DNA of 64,000 nucleotides, taken from NCBI GenBank assembly GCA_002337125.1, contig DDFJ01000001.1:310001-374000 (forward strand), written 5' to 3'. The stretch's first letter is position 1, and every line of letters begins with the position of its first letter. Source of the DNA: Chitinophagaceae bacterium UBA1931. GTDB taxonomy: Bacteria > Bacteroidota > Bacteroidia > Chitinophagales > Chitinophagaceae. A program made the position numbers and the translations under genes. Shown one piece after another: positions 17,722 to 28,546 of this stretch. The notes beneath the pieces are model-generated. The model did no database searches and was not told the origin of the DNA. It worked only from the letters and a program-made list of their open reading frames with translations.

Positions 17722-19989
17722 TCAGTTTACTTTCAGTACTTTAATGATTTGGGCCTTTTTTGAACGGTACACCAGTTGAACTGTGTAAAGTCCGGTGCTC
17801 ACATTCCTTAAATCAATTTCAACATAGTTAGGGCCGAGGTTGTTTCCGGATAGTCCCGCTGAAATTTTCTTTTGCCAAACCAGTTGCCCTGCATAATTGT
17901 ATACATTGATAAAATCGAGGTTTACCGGTTTTTCGTAATACTGCAATATGAACAAGCCCCTGGAAGGATTGGGTGTAACCATTACACCATTCCGTTTCAG
18001 GTTGGCATTGGCATCTTTATAGGTGATGTTGATATCATCAATATAAACATTGTTTTCATAGTTGGTTGTATTGCGGATGACGGCCTGGATATTATCTGTA
18101 GTTGAAAGCGAATAGTCACCAAGAAAAGCTGTATCTCTCCGCCATTGTGATGCAATGGGCACATAGGCTGTATCAACACCAATGTTACCGGTTGTAACAA
18201 GATCAAGCCCCCATTTCTTATACACACTTGTAAATGTTTGACCACAATCTTTTGTTACAAGAATTTCAAGAGTATCCGTCGGATTGTTCAACATATCGGG
18301 CGGATTGTATGTTGCTGCAGCAACCTGGAATGTTAAGAACACCGAATCTTTTCCTTTCACTGAAAACAGCGGTGAAGTCATATCATCCTTTTGATCGTTG
18401 CTGGAATAATTGTAATTATCCATGAACATGGAGGCAACACCTGTTTTGGCAGCTTTGGTCGTTCTTTGCCAGGTAACATCTGCATCAGGGTTGGTTCGTT
18501 TCCATACGGCAGGCGGGAATGAGGTTGATTCAAAACCTTCGGTATAAGGCGTTGTTACAAATGGGTAAATAACTGCACCCAGTTTACCTGTATCATTCGC
18601 TACTTTCTGATCGGCACTGCCATTTGGATTAGAAGTATAAACAATAAGGTTGTTATTACTACCCGCATTTAAAGTCATTGTGTTGAGCGTAATATCGGTT
18701 GTTGACTGCGGAGCAATGGTTCCTGTCCAAGTTGTAACAACGGGTGTGCCTGTTCCGAATTTTGCAGATAGGGTTAATGAAGTAATATTATCTGTTCCAA
18801 CATTTTTAATTGTAACAACCGGTCTGTAAGTATTGGTGCAGGTATAAACGGTTGTATTTGCAGTGCCGCAGTTGGTAATCGTTTGATCGGTAAATTTTTC
18901 AACACGTACATCCCTGTTTAAAGTGGCCGGTGGTGTACAGCCATCAGATGTTGCAAGACCCTGCATCCATGTCGTATTCAGCAGGCTTGTTTCCATTGCT
19001 GAGCATTGTTGTTTACTGAACATCACCATGGCAATATCATCTACGTAGTCCATGTAATTCATCCACATAATTCCAGGTGCGTTGGGCGAGCAGGCATCTT
19101 TAATCACACTGTCGGCAGCGGGAGCACCAGAGGTACAACTGAGTTGTAAAGGTGTATCGTTGATGCCATCATCATCTGCACAGGTTTGTGTTCCATCGCA
19201 GTTGTTCGGTCCCCAGATATGTTCAAGATCAAAAAAGTGGCCTATTTCATGAGTGGCTGTTTTTCCTTTGTTGAATGGAGCCTGTGCAGTTCCTGTGCGA
19301 CCGAAAGAACGGTAATTATTTACAAAGCCTCTTTCGTTGAGCGGAATAAAAGAAAGCGGATCAGAAGCAAAGAATGAATAGCCGAGAAAACCGGAAGGCA
19401 TCTGGCAAACCCAGATGTTGAGATATTTTGAAGGATCCCATGCATCACTGCCACCTGAGCAGGTAAACTTAACCGGATCATTAAGACCGGGGTTTGATAT
19501 AACGGTTGAGGTTACACGATTAATGCCATTTGTTGCATCGCCTTTTGGATCACGGCGGGCAAGACAGAAACGGATATTGCTTTTACCAAACACCGGTTTA
19601 AATGCAGCGGGTATTCTTGATGAATCGGCATTGGTGCCACCATAATCTTCATTCAGCACATCAATCTGTGATTGTACCTGCGCATCAGATACGGTGGAAG
19701 GACTTGCTAAAACAATATGAACAACTACCGGTATTGTATGTATAGCTTCAACACGAAAGGGTATTCTTAACTGCTGTTGCTGTGCCTGGAATTTTTTAGC
19801 CCTGCTGAGTTCCATTTCTTTTTTAAAGGCAGGATATTTCCTGAACAGCTCTTCCATTACAATTTCGGTACCGCAGCGATGTGTTGAAGATGAGCGTACG
19901 GAAGAATTGTTTTTTTGCTTTTGTGCTGTTACAGGTAATACGAATGTAATGACCAGTGAAAAAAAGAAAAGAAACTTTAGATTTTTCAT
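17722..19989 (-). CDS. Secreted M43 (pappalysin-like) metalloprotease with T9SS sorting domain
   Basis: Extracellular zinc endopeptidase. It has 755 residues from ATG 19989, which opens a Sec signal peptide (KFLFFFSLVITFVLPVTAQ). The zinc site is HEIGHFFDLEH near residue 250 with the Met-turn segment MNYMDY downstream, the arrangement of M43 cytophagalysins. Beta-sandwich domains occupy roughly residues 370-660. The C-terminal 80 residues form a type A T9SS sorting domain (TPNPSRGLF, a VYNYAGQLVW strand, and STGLYTVQL near the end), so the protein should be exported by the PorU/type IX machinery and attached or released at the surface. It is monocistronic. Confidence 0.93.
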   Translation of the reverse strand: MKNLKFLFFFSLVITFVLPVTAQKQKNNSSVRSSSTHRCGTEIVMEELFRKYPAFKKEMELSRAKKFQAQQQQLRIPFRVEAIHTIPVVVHIVLASPSTVSDAQVQSQIDVLNEDYGGTNADSSRIPAAFKPVFGKSNIRFCLARRDPKGDATNGINRVTSTVISNPGLNDPVKFTCSGGSDAWDPSKYLNIWVCQMPSGFLGYSFFASDPLSFIPLNERGFVNNYRSFGRTGTAQAPFNKGKTATHEIGHFFDLEHIWGPNNCDGTQTCADDDGINDTPLQLSCTSGAPAADSVIKDACSPNAPGIMWMNYMDYVDDIAMVMFSKQQCSAMETSLLNTTWMQGLATSDGCTPPATLNRDVRVEKFTDQTITNCGTANTTVYTCTNTYRPVVTIKNVGTDNITSLTLSAKFGTGTPVVTTWTGTIAPQSTTDITLNTMTLNAGSNNNLIVYTSNPNGSADQKVANDTGKLGAVIYPFVTTPYTEGFESTSFPPAVWKRTNPDADVTWQRTTKAAKTGVASMFMDNYNYSSNDQKDDMTSPLFSVKGKDSVFLTFQVAAATYNPPDMLNNPTDTLEILVTKDCGQTFTSVYKKWGLDLVTTGNIGVDTAYVPIASQWRRDTAFLGDYSLSTTDNIQAVIRNTTNYENNVYIDDINITYKDANANLKRNGVMVTPNPSRGLFILQYYEKPVNLDFINVYNYAGQLVWQKKISAGLSGNNLGPNYVEIDLRNVSTGLYTVQLVYRSKKAQIIKVLKVN

Positions 19990-20109
19990 GCAAACAGTTA
20001 AAATGTGAATGTACGAAGTAGCATTCAAAATTTGAAATGATGTGATAACAGCAAACTCCGGTACATGATTTTAAATGCTGAACGGGGAAAATCTATGTGT
20101 AAAAAGGGA

Positions 20110-20139
20110 TTTGCCGTGTTGCAAAAACTGTTATCTTTC
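20110..20139 (+). promoter_or_regulatory. Candidate promoter for the NupG-like transporter
   Basis: TTTG (20110-20113), 18-bp spacer, TATCTTTC (20132-20139). The -7 has one mismatch to TAnnTTTG. The start codon is 40 nt downstream. Confidence 0.45.
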
Positions 20140-20178
20140 AATTTTGAATAAACGTATTCTTCAATAAAATATTTTGAG

Positions 20179-21435
20179 ATGAGTATTAAGTTTAGGCTTA
20201 CCCTGATGAGCTTTCTGCAATTCTTTGTTTGGGGTGCATGGTTAATTACAATTGGTACTTATTGTTTTAATGCAAAGGGATGGACTGGGGCACAATTCGG
20301 AGCCATCTTCTCAACACTTGCTCTTTCGTCTTTATTTATGCCTGCATTAACGGGAATCATTGCTGATAAGTGGTTGAATGCCGAAAAGCTTTACGGAATT
20401 CTGCACATATGTTACGGGCTGATCCTGTTTTATGTGCCAAAGGTGAATGACCCGGATACGTTGTATTATGTGATTTTCGCTGCAATGATCTGCTACATGC
20501 CAACCATTTCTTTATCAAATTCCATTGCTTATAACATTCTCAAACGAAACAACTATGATGTGGTAAAAGTGTTTCCGCCAATTCGTGTTTGGGGAACCAT
20601 TGGTTTTATAGTGGCCATGTGGGTAACCAATCTTACCGGTAGTAAAGCCAATGCCAACCAGTTTATCATTGCTGCTATTGCTGCAATTATTCTGGGTGTT
20701 TACTCTTTCACATTACCCAAATGTCCTCCGCAAAAAACAATTGCCAAAGATGCTTCGTTTGCAGAGCAGACCGGGTTAAATGCATTTAAGCTTTTCGGTA
20801 ATTATAAAATGGCGTTGTTCTTTATCTTTTCCATGTTTCTTGGAGCTGCTTTACAGCTCACCAATATGTATGGTGATTCGTTTCTTGATGATTTTAAACA
20901 ATTCCCTCAATATGCCAATTCACTGGTGGTGAAATATTCAACCATCATTATGTCCATTTCACAGATATCAGAAACACTGTTCATTCTTACCATTCCATTC
21001 TTCCTCAAAAAATTTGGAATTAAAAATGTGATGTTGTTTTCCATGATTGCATGGGTGCTGCGTTTTGGTTTATTCTCCTTTGGTAATCCTGCTGATGGTT
21101 TGTGGATGATTATTCTTTCCTGTATTGTTTACGGGATGGCTTTCGACTTCTTCAATATTTCCGGCTCATTGTTTATTGAAACAACAACTGATTCAACCAT
21201 CAGGTCAAGTGCTCAGGGTTTGTTTATGATGATGACAAATGGGGTGGGAGCTTATCTTGGAAGTAAAACCAGCGGATACCTGATTGATAAGTTTTTTATC
21301 CAGGCAAATGGTTCAAAAGACTGGCATCACATCTGGCTCACCTTCTCTATTTATGCATTGGTGATTGCAGTATTGTTTGCGGTGATGTTTAAACATAAAC
21401 ATGATCCAAAGGCACTGGAAAATGTACAGCATTAA
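20179..21435 (+). CDS. Nucleoside permease-like MFS transporter (NupG/XapB group)
   Basis: A 418-residue, 12-helix carrier. The first helix SFLQFFVWGAWLITIGTYC and the later segment PPIRVWGTIGFIVAMW match the nucleoside:H+ symporter family that includes E. coli NupG. Likely imports nucleosides using the proton gradient; substrate is inferred from family. The length is typical (about 418). It stands alone between a likely promoter and a bidirectional terminator. Confidence 0.88.
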   Translation: MSIKFRLTLMSFLQFFVWGAWLITIGTYCFNAKGWTGAQFGAIFSTLALSSLFMPALTGIIADKWLNAEKLYGILHICYGLILFYVPKVNDPDTLYYVIFAAMICYMPTISLSNSIAYNILKRNNYDVVKVFPPIRVWGTIGFIVAMWVTNLTGSKANANQFIIAAIAAIILGVYSFTLPKCPPQKTIAKDASFAEQTGLNAFKLFGNYKMALFFIFSMFLGAALQLTNMYGDSFLDDFKQFPQYANSLVVKYSTIIMSISQISETLFILTIPFFLKKFGIKNVMLFSMIAWVLRFGLFSFGNPADGLWMIILSCIVYGMAFDFFNISGSLFIETTTDSTIRSSAQGLFMMMTNGVGAYLGSKTSGYLIDKFFIQANGSKDWHHIWLTFSIYALVIAVLFAVMFKHKHDPKALENVQH

Positions 21436-21438
21436 ACA

Positions 21439-21467
21439 AAAAGAGCGGATCATTGATCCGCTCTTTT
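21439..21467. terminator. Bidirectional terminator (NupG-like / glnS)
   Basis: AAAAGAGCGGATCA and TGATCCGCTCTTTT are perfect inverted arms around one T, between convergent genes. Confidence 0.92.
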
Positions 21468-21483
21468 ATTTTTCATTCATCTT

Positions 21484-23145
<1,662 letters not shown>

Positions 23146-23164
23146 ATCATTCTTGGATTAGGTG

Positions 23165-23172
23165 CAAAAATA
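23165..23172 (-). promoter_or_regulatory. -7 promoter element for glnS
   Basis: TATTTTTG on the minus strand fits TAnnTTTG, 20 nt before the glnS start codon. Confidence 0.45.
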
Positions 23173-23187
23173 AGGATTCGGGATAGA

Positions 23188-23258
23188 AACACTGATTTAA
23201 CAGGTATTAACGAATAAAACAGATGAGAAAATCAGTGCTGATCTGCTCAATCAGTGTT
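23188..23258. repeat. Imperfect intergenic inverted repeat between rocD and glnS
   Basis: AACACTGATT (23188-23197) is inverted as AATCAGTGTT (23249-23258), and a further ATCAGTG copy lies between at about 23231. This could be a small dispersed extragenic repeat; other genomic copies cannot be checked here. Confidence 0.35.
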
Positions 23259-23271
23259 ATCTGTGTTTATG

Positions 23272-24507
23272 TTACTTCAGAATTTCAAGGCTCTTTCTTA
23301 CAATTTCAACAGATTCAGAAACCTGCTGCTCTGTTATTACTAACGGTGGGGCCAGACGTATTTTGTCGCCATGCGTTGGTTTTGCCAGCAAGCCAAGTTC
23401 TTTCATCTCAAGACAAAGTTCCCATGCTGCATCCGGGTTAGGATGGTTGATTACAATTGCATTGAGCAAACCTTTACCCCTGATTAAACTAATGAAAGGA
23501 GAGTTGAGTTCTGCCAGTTCTTTTCTCAACTGCTGACCAAGTTTTTCTGCACGTTCACTCATCTGTTCATCTTTCAACACCTGCAATGCTGTGATGGCTA
23601 CATGGCAGGCAAGCGGATTACCACCATATGTACTTCCATGTTCACCGGGTTTTATAGTGAGCATAATTTCATCATTGGCCAGTACCGCACTCACCGGCAT
23701 GGTGCCACCACTTAATGCCTTTCCTAAAATCAGGATATCGGGGTGAACATTTTCATGATCACATGCAAGCAGTTTACCAGTACGGCATAAACCGGTTTGT
23801 ATTTCATCTGCAATGAACAGCACATTGGCTTCTTTGCAGTATTGTTTTGCTTTCGAAAGAAAACCTTCATCGGGTACAACCACACCAGCTTCGCCTTGTA
23901 TGGGTTCAACCAAAAATCCACACACATCTTTATCCTTTAATGCATCCTGCAATGCAGCAAGATCATTGTAGGGAATAACTTTAAAACCGGGCATATAAGG
24001 TCCAAACTTTGCATACGAACTCGGATCAGTGCTGAACGAAATAACCGTACTGGTTCTTCCATGAAAGTTTTCGGCGCAAACAATAATTTTTGCTTTCTGA
24101 TCTTCAATACCCTTTACTGCATAACCCCAGCGGCGTGCAAGTTTAATGGCTGTTTCAACAGCTTCAACACCTGTGTTCATGGGCAACACTTTATCATAGC
24201 CAAAGTAGGAAGTGATGTATTGTTCATATTCGCCCAGCAGGTTGCTGTGAAAAGCTCTTGATGTAAGAGTAAGCTTTTGTGCCTGTTCAATAAGTGCTGC
24301 AATAATTTTAGGGTGACAATGTCCCTGGTTTACTGCAGAGTAACCACTCAGGAAATCGAAATAACGTTTACCATCAATATCATACAAAAAAACACCTTCA
24401 CCTTTTTCAAGTACTACAGGTAATGGATGATAATTATGAGCTCCGAACTTTTCTTCAAGGTCGATATAACGCTGCGAATTTGCAGATACAGTAACTGATG
24501 TATGCAT
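23272..24507 (-). CDS. rocD: Ornithine aminotransferase
   Basis: PLP-dependent class III aminotransferase that converts ornithine and 2-oxoglutarate to glutamate semialdehyde and glutamate. From ATG 24507 it has 411 residues, starting SVTVSANSQRYIDLEEKFGAHNYHPLP-like with the OAT hallmark AHNYHPLPVVL. The PLP lysine lies in ILGKALSGG, the cofactor aspartate in FIADEIQTG, and GEHGSTYGGNPLA follows. Length fits OAT (about 400-410). It is probably monocistronic, with a TAACTTTG -7 element about 150 nt upstream of the ATG. Confidence 0.93.
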   Translation of the reverse strand: MHTSVTVSANSQRYIDLEEKFGAHNYHPLPVVLEKGEGVFLYDIDGKRYFDFLSGYSAVNQGHCHPKIIAALIEQAQKLTLTSRAFHSNLLGEYEQYITSYFGYDKVLPMNTGVEAVETAIKLARRWGYAVKGIEDQKAKIIVCAENFHGRTSTVISFSTDPSSYAKFGPYMPGFKVIPYNDLAALQDALKDKDVCGFLVEPIQGEAGVVVPDEGFLSKAKQYCKEANVLFIADEIQTGLCRTGKLLACDHENVHPDILILGKALSGGTMPVSAVLANDEIMLTIKPGEHGSTYGGNPLACHVAITALQVLKDEQMSERAEKLGQQLRKELAELNSPFISLIRGKGLLNAIVINHPNPDAAWELCLEMKELGLLAKPTHGDKIRLAPPLVITEQQVSESVEIVRKSLEILK

Positions 24508-24655
24508 AAAATGAAAATTAGAAATGAGAAATAAAAAATGAAAAACTATAAGGCAGCAAATAATGTTCCCCTTGCGGGGCAAAGCAATTTAACCTCAGTG
24601 ATTGAGGAGATCGAGATTCATCTGTAGAAATGATGTTGCTTTTTGCATAACACTT

Positions 24656-24663
24656 CAAAGTTA
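24656..24663 (-). promoter_or_regulatory. -7 promoter element for rocD
   Basis: TAACTTTG on the minus strand matches TAnnTTTG. It lies 148 nt upstream of the rocD ATG, implying a long leader. Confidence 0.35.
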
Positions 24664-24732
24664 GCTTTATCTGCCCATATAAAAAAACGTAAATGGCTGA
24701 AACGCTGACGGGTGTTTGTTTCCAGCGTTTGT

Positions 24733-25572
24733 TTATCCAATCAGTTTTGAATAATATTCTTCAGGAAAACAAATTTTGGGCTCGATGCTTTTATGAAAAA
24801 TACCAAATACTGTGCTGCCGCTTCCTGTCATGGATGCATACACAGCACCTGCATCGTAAAGTTTTTGTTTGATGTCCGCTATCACAGGATATTTATCAGC
24901 AACCGATTCTTCAAAATCATTAATGAGTTGATTTTTCCATGTTTCAATTGGTTGCTGAATAATTGATCTTAAGTCGGGGCGCTCAAAGCGACCTGAACTA
25001 TTTAAATTCAATTGCGAAAAAGCCCAGCCAGTGTTCACATGAATTTTCGGATTGATGAGAGCAAAACGATAATCAGAAAGATTGAGTTCAACCGGAGTCA
25101 TTAATTCACCTCTGCCTGTTGCAAAAACAGGTTTGTTGATGATGAAGAAAGGACAATCACTTCCTAACTGCAACGCATAATCAATCAACTGTTGTTCAGA
25201 AATGCCGAGTTGAAATTTTTGATTAATGAGTTGCAATGCAAATGCACCATCGCTGCTGCCACCGCCTAAGCCTGCTCCCATCGGGATGACTTTATGCAAA
25301 TGCATCTGAACGGGGGGCAACTGCGGAAAATCTTTTTTCAGCAGTTTATATGCTTTGATACAAAGATTGTTTTGCTGATCACCTTCAATGCTAAGTCCGG
25401 TTGTTTGAAAACTGATTTCTTCCTGTGGCTGTTGATTCTGACTACGGATCAGTTCCAGTGCATCATTTAACGGAACAGGGTAGAAGACTGTTGCAAGATT
25501 ATGATAACCATCCTCCCGTTTGTTGAGAATATGTAAGCCAAGATTGATTTTACAATTCGGGAAAACGATCAT
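24733..25572 (-). CDS. ispE: 4-diphosphocytidyl-2-C-methyl-D-erythritol kinase
   Basis: GHMP kinase of the MEP isoprenoid pathway; it phosphorylates the 2-hydroxyl of CDP-methylerythritol. The 279 residues contain the N-terminal NCKINLGLHILNKREDGYHNL motif region, the ATP-binding loop PMGAGLGGGSSDGA near 92-105, and the C-terminal ASMTGSGSTVFGIF motif. Length is typical. It begins 48 bp before the DUF151 gene in the direction of the chromosome, so the DUF151 gene lies upstream in transcription and the two may be cotranscribed. Confidence 0.96.
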   Translation of the reverse strand: MIVFPNCKINLGLHILNKREDGYHNLATVFYPVPLNDALELIRSQNQQPQEEISFQTTGLSIEGDQQNNLCIKAYKLLKKDFPQLPPVQMHLHKVIPMGAGLGGGSSDGAFALQLINQKFQLGISEQQLIDYALQLGSDCPFFIINKPVFATGRGELMTPVELNLSDYRFALINPKIHVNTGWAFSQLNLNSSGRFERPDLRSIIQQPIETWKNQLINDFEESVADKYPVIADIKQKLYDAGAVYASMTGSGSTVFGIFHKSIEPKICFPEEYYSKLIG

Positions 25573-25620
25573 AAAAATGAGGAATGTGTAATAAGAAATG
25601 AATCATGAAAACTACAATCG

Positions 25621-26217
25621 TTATTTCTTCCGGTTGCTGATTTCATCACGGATAGCAATAGCCCTGATATAATCTTCCTGTTCCAGTACTTCGTTCAGCA
25701 AGATTTGCAGTTCTTCCAGGCTCATTGATTTCAGATCATCGCCACCTTCTGAACTGGTGGTTGGAGAACTTACAGTTACTTCTTCTTTTTCTTTCTTTTC
25801 ATCTTCTTCCTCCATTAAAATACCTGCGCTTTCGAGAATATGTTCGTAGGTATAAATGGGGCATCCGAAACGTACAGCAAGGGCCAGGGCATCGCTGGTG
25901 CGACTGTCAATTTCAACAGTATCATGTTCAGAAGTGCAAAGAAGCTTGGAATAAAAAATACCTTCCTGGAGATCGTTAATAACAATTTCATGCAGCTCCA
26001 CATTAAATGCCAGCATAAAATTTTTCATGAGATCATGCGTAAGCGGACGGCTGGGTTGCATGCGTTCAAGTGCTACTGCAATTGCCTGCGCTTCAAACCC
26101 ACCAATTACAATTGGCAGACGGCGTAAACCATTTACTTCGCCCAACACAACTGCATAGCTGTGTGTTTGCGTAATGCTGTGTGAAAGTGCTACTATTTCC
26201 AGTTCTATCTTTTTCAT
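25621..26217 (-). CDS. Bifunctional nuclease-type DUF151 protein with C-terminal UVR motif
   Basis: A 198-residue protein from ATG 26217. The N-terminal 150 residues match the DUF151/BFN fold (PIVIGGFEAQAIAVALE, DSRTSDALALAVRFGCPI). An acidic linker EEEDEKKEKEE separates this from a UvrB/UvrC-type coiled motif (SLEELQILLNEVLEQEDYI). Plant and bacterial BFN members have reported DNase/RNase activity; the role of this form is not established. The combination is common in Bacteroidota. A TAAATTTG -7 element is only 9 nt upstream of the ATG, suggesting a very short leader. Confidence 0.88.
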   Translation of the reverse strand: MKKIELEIVALSHSITQTHSYAVVLGEVNGLRRLPIVIGGFEAQAIAVALERMQPSRPLTHDLMKNFMLAFNVELHEIVINDLQEGIFYSKLLCTSEHDTVEIDSRTSDALALAVRFGCPIYTYEHILESAGILMEEEDEKKEKEEVTVSSPTTSSEGGDDLKSMSLEELQILLNEVLEQEDYIRAIAIRDEISNRKK

Positions 26218-26226
26218 AACCCGAGG

Positions 26227-26234
26227 CAAATTTA
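26227..26234 (-). promoter_or_regulatory. -7 promoter element for the DUF151 gene
   Basis: TAAATTTG (minus strand) fits TAnnTTTG and lies 9 nt from the chosen start codon. Confidence 0.35.
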
Positions 26235-26306
26235 AGGGCTTTGGCCTTGAATTAAATTATTCAGACTAAATTATTTACTGTTCAGTGCGAGGCATGTGCA
26301 TAAAAA

Positions 26307-26327
26307 AACGCCGTATAAAACGGCGTT
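26307..26327 (-). terminator. Terminator after etfA
   Basis: AACGCCGT / ACGGCGTT, 8-bp stem with a 5-nt loop. On the minus strand it is followed by seven T, ending the etfB-etfA unit. Confidence 0.88.
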
Positions 26328-26345
26328 GATTTATGCTTGCTTTTT

Positions 26346-27311
26346 TTACGCTGCACCTTTCAGTTTTTTCACTTCTTCAATCAGTTTTGGAACTACTTCA
26401 AACGCATCGCCCACAATGCCATAATCAGCTGCTTTGAAGAATGGAGCTTCGGGGTCTTTATTGATCACCACAATTACTTTACTGCGGTTAACACCAGCCA
26501 GGTGCTGAATAGCACCGCTGATGCCAATGGCAAGGTATAAGTTTGGCGCAATGGAACCTCCGGTTTGTCCAACATGTTCGTGATGCGGCCTCCAGTGTGC
26601 ATCAGCCACCGGGCGACTGCAGGCCGTAGCGGCTCCAAGCAGCTTGGCCAGTTCTTCAATCATTCCCCAGTTTTCAGGACCTTTTAATCCACGTCCGGCA
26701 CTTACCACCAGTTCAGCTTCGCTTAATGGCACTTCACCGGTTATTTTATTCGTAGCCGTTACTTTTACTTTAGGCGTATCGACGGAAATATTTTCTGTTA
26801 CAACTTCAGCTGTTCCTTCGCCACTAACGGTCTGGAATGAGTTAGGACTGATGGAAATAATTTTTACTGCTGTGTTTACAGCAACATACGCAAAGGCTTT
26901 TCCGCTGAATACAGCTTTCTTCACCACAAAACCATTGCTTGTATCAGGTAAGCCAACTGCTCCTGCCACCAAACCGGCTTTTAAACGCACACTCAGTCTA
27001 GCCGCAATTGCCTTTCCGGTTATGTTGTGTGATAAAACAATAACGGTTGTGCCTGCAGCGGTTGCCACATCAGCAATAGCTTTTGTATAAACCTGTGCAT
27101 CCAGCTGGTTCAGCACATCGCCGGCAACATGATGAATTTTGCTGACTCCGTATTTACCTAATGATGGCATGTCATCGGTTACTGTTCCCAATACAACAGC
27201 TTCGGCACTTGTACCAATTTGTTTGGCTAATTGTGCACCGTAGGTTAATGCTTCAAAAGATGATTTTTTTATATGACCATCAGCTGTATCTATGAATATT
27301 AAAACAGACAT
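26346..27311 (-). CDS. etfA: Electron transfer flavoprotein, alpha subunit
   Basis: The FAD-binding subunit of the heterodimeric ETF that takes electrons from acyl-CoA dehydrogenases. The 321 residues show the N-terminal ETF fold and the C-terminal FAD domain with VSAGRGLKGPENWG, HVGQTGGSIAPNLYLAIGISGA and VINKDPEAPFF. Length is typical. It is downstream of etfB on the same strand with a 66-bp AT-rich repetitive spacer and ends at a clear terminator. Confidence 0.97.
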   Translation of the reverse strand: MSVLIFIDTADGHIKKSSFEALTYGAQLAKQIGTSAEAVVLGTVTDDMPSLGKYGVSKIHHVAGDVLNQLDAQVYTKAIADVATAAGTTVIVLSHNITGKAIAARLSVRLKAGLVAGAVGLPDTSNGFVVKKAVFSGKAFAYVAVNTAVKIISISPNSFQTVSGEGTAEVVTENISVDTPKVKVTATNKITGEVPLSEAELVVSAGRGLKGPENWGMIEELAKLLGAATACSRPVADAHWRPHHEHVGQTGGSIAPNLYLAIGISGAIQHLAGVNRSKVIVVINKDPEAPFFKAADYGIVGDAFEVVPKLIEEVKKLKGAA

Positions 27312-27314
27312 ATT

Positions 27315-27349
27315 AATTTGAAAATTTTAGAATTTGAAAATTTGAAAAT
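27315..27349. repeat. Short AT-rich direct repeats in the etfB-etfA spacer
   Basis: AATTTGAAAAT occurs three times (27315-27325, 27331-27341, 27339-27349), the last two overlapping. The unusual low-complexity spacer separates two genes that are normally tightly linked. Confidence 0.5.
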
Positions 27350-27377
27350 TCTGTTTTCCCGTTTAGGGGTCAGGGGT

Positions 27378-28121
27378 TTAAATAACCTTGGCTTCTTCGT
27401 GCAGTAAGCGAACCAGTTCGCCCACATTTTCTGCATCCACCAGTTTTACACCAGCTTTGGCAGGAGGCAGTTCAAATGAAGTAACAGAAGTAAACGCATC
27501 AACTGCAACCGGCTCCTGTACTTTGAGTGGTTTGGTACGTGCACCCATAATTCCTTTCATGTTGGGAATGCGTTGTTCAGCCACACCTTTCTGGCAACTG
27601 ACTACAGCAGGAAGTGTTACTTCGCAGGTTTCTTCGCCACCTTCTATTTCACGGTTGATGATAGCTGTAGTTCCGTTAAGATCAAATTTTGTAGCAAGCG
27701 AAACATAAGGAAGGTCGAGCAGTTCTGCAATCATACCACCAACAGATGATCCATTGAAGTCGATAGTTTCTTTGCCGGTAAAGATTAAATCATAACCACC
27801 TTGTTTAGCCACTTCAGCAATCTGCGCAGCAATGTAAAAACTGTCGGAGCTTTCAGCGTTTACCCGAACAGCTTCATCACCACCCAATGCAAATGCTTTG
27901 CGGATGATGGGTTCAGCATCTGCAGCACCAACGGTTACCAGGTGAATGATTGTAGACGGGTCTTTTTCTTTCAGCTCAATGGAACGCACCAGCGAGTACC
28001 ATTCGTCGTAAGGATTAATGATCCATTGTACTCCATCCTGGGCAAACTTTGTGTTGTTATCGGTGAAAGCTATTTTTGCCGTTGTATCCGGCGTTTTACT
28101 GATACAAACTAAAATTTTCAT
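27378..28121 (-). CDS. etfB: Electron transfer flavoprotein, beta subunit
   Basis: The AMP-binding subunit of ETF. From ATG 28121 it has 247 residues beginning MKILVCISKTPDTTAKI. The family motifs INPYDEWYSLVRSIELKE, the adenosine-binding IFTGKETIDFNGSSVGGMIAE and the EIEGGEETCEVTLPAVVS signature are present. It is first in the etfB-etfA operon and divergent from a TPR gene, with a TATCTTTG -7 element 45 nt upstream. Confidence 0.97.
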   Translation of the reverse strand: MKILVCISKTPDTTAKIAFTDNNTKFAQDGVQWIINPYDEWYSLVRSIELKEKDPSTIIHLVTVGAADAEPIIRKAFALGGDEAVRVNAESSDSFYIAAQIAEVAKQGGYDLIFTGKETIDFNGSSVGGMIAELLDLPYVSLATKFDLNGTTAIINREIEGGEETCEVTLPAVVSCQKGVAEQRIPNMKGIMGARTKPLKVQEPVAVDAFTSVTSFELPPAKAGVKLVDAENVGELVRLLHEEAKVI

Positions 28122-28166
28122 GCAAGCATTTTTAGGATATAAAAAATAGTTGTTTATGCAACTAAA

Positions 28167-28174
28167 CAAAGATA
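28167..28174 (-). promoter_or_regulatory. -7 promoter element for etfB
   Basis: TATCTTTG on the minus strand matches TAnnTTTG. A TTCG resembling the -33 TTTG lies 18 bp further upstream. A short inverted repeat (TAGTTG-TTTATG-CAACTA, 28147-28164) lies between it and the gene. Confidence 0.5.
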
Positions 28175-28225
28175 AAGTTTTGTATCTTAAAACGAACACC
28201 TGTTCTTAAAAAATTAACAAGCACG

Positions 28226-28537
28226 ATGGACCGTATTGAACAGTTAAAGAAATTTATTGAGCAAAATCCTTCCGACAGTTTTCTGAAACATGCGCTGGCA
28301 CTGGAATACATCAAATTGGGTGATGATGAAATTGCACGTGGTTTGTTTGAAGAACTTCTTGCAAATGATCCCGGTTATGTGGGTTCTTATTATCATTTAG
28401 GTAAACTGTTTGAACGTAATGGAAACGAACAGAAAGCCATTGAATGGTATGAAAAGGGAATGCATATGGCGAAAGAAAAAGGAGAACAGCATGCTTTTGG
28501 TGAATTGAGAGGGGCATGGGAGGAATTGACTTTTTGA
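28226..28537 (+). CDS. Small TPR protein
   Basis: A 103-residue soluble protein with no signal peptide. It is made of about two to three helical TPR-like units (DSFLKHALALEYIKLGDDEIARGLF, GYVGSYYHLGKLFERNGNEQKAIEWYEKG). Probably a protein-binding adaptor of unknown partner. The stop codon TGA at 28535-28537 is 10 bp before the tilS start, so the two are likely cotranscribed. Confidence 0.8.
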   Translation: MDRIEQLKKFIEQNPSDSFLKHALALEYIKLGDDEIARGLFEELLANDPGYVGSYYHLGKLFERNGNEQKAIEWYEKGMHMAKEKGEQHAFGELRGAWEELTF

Positions 28538-28546
28538 TTGAACAGG

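Noticed and set aside
26644..27090. 148-residue ORF opposite etfA
   Set aside because: Antisense to a strongly supported gene, no motif, composition of a shadow frame.
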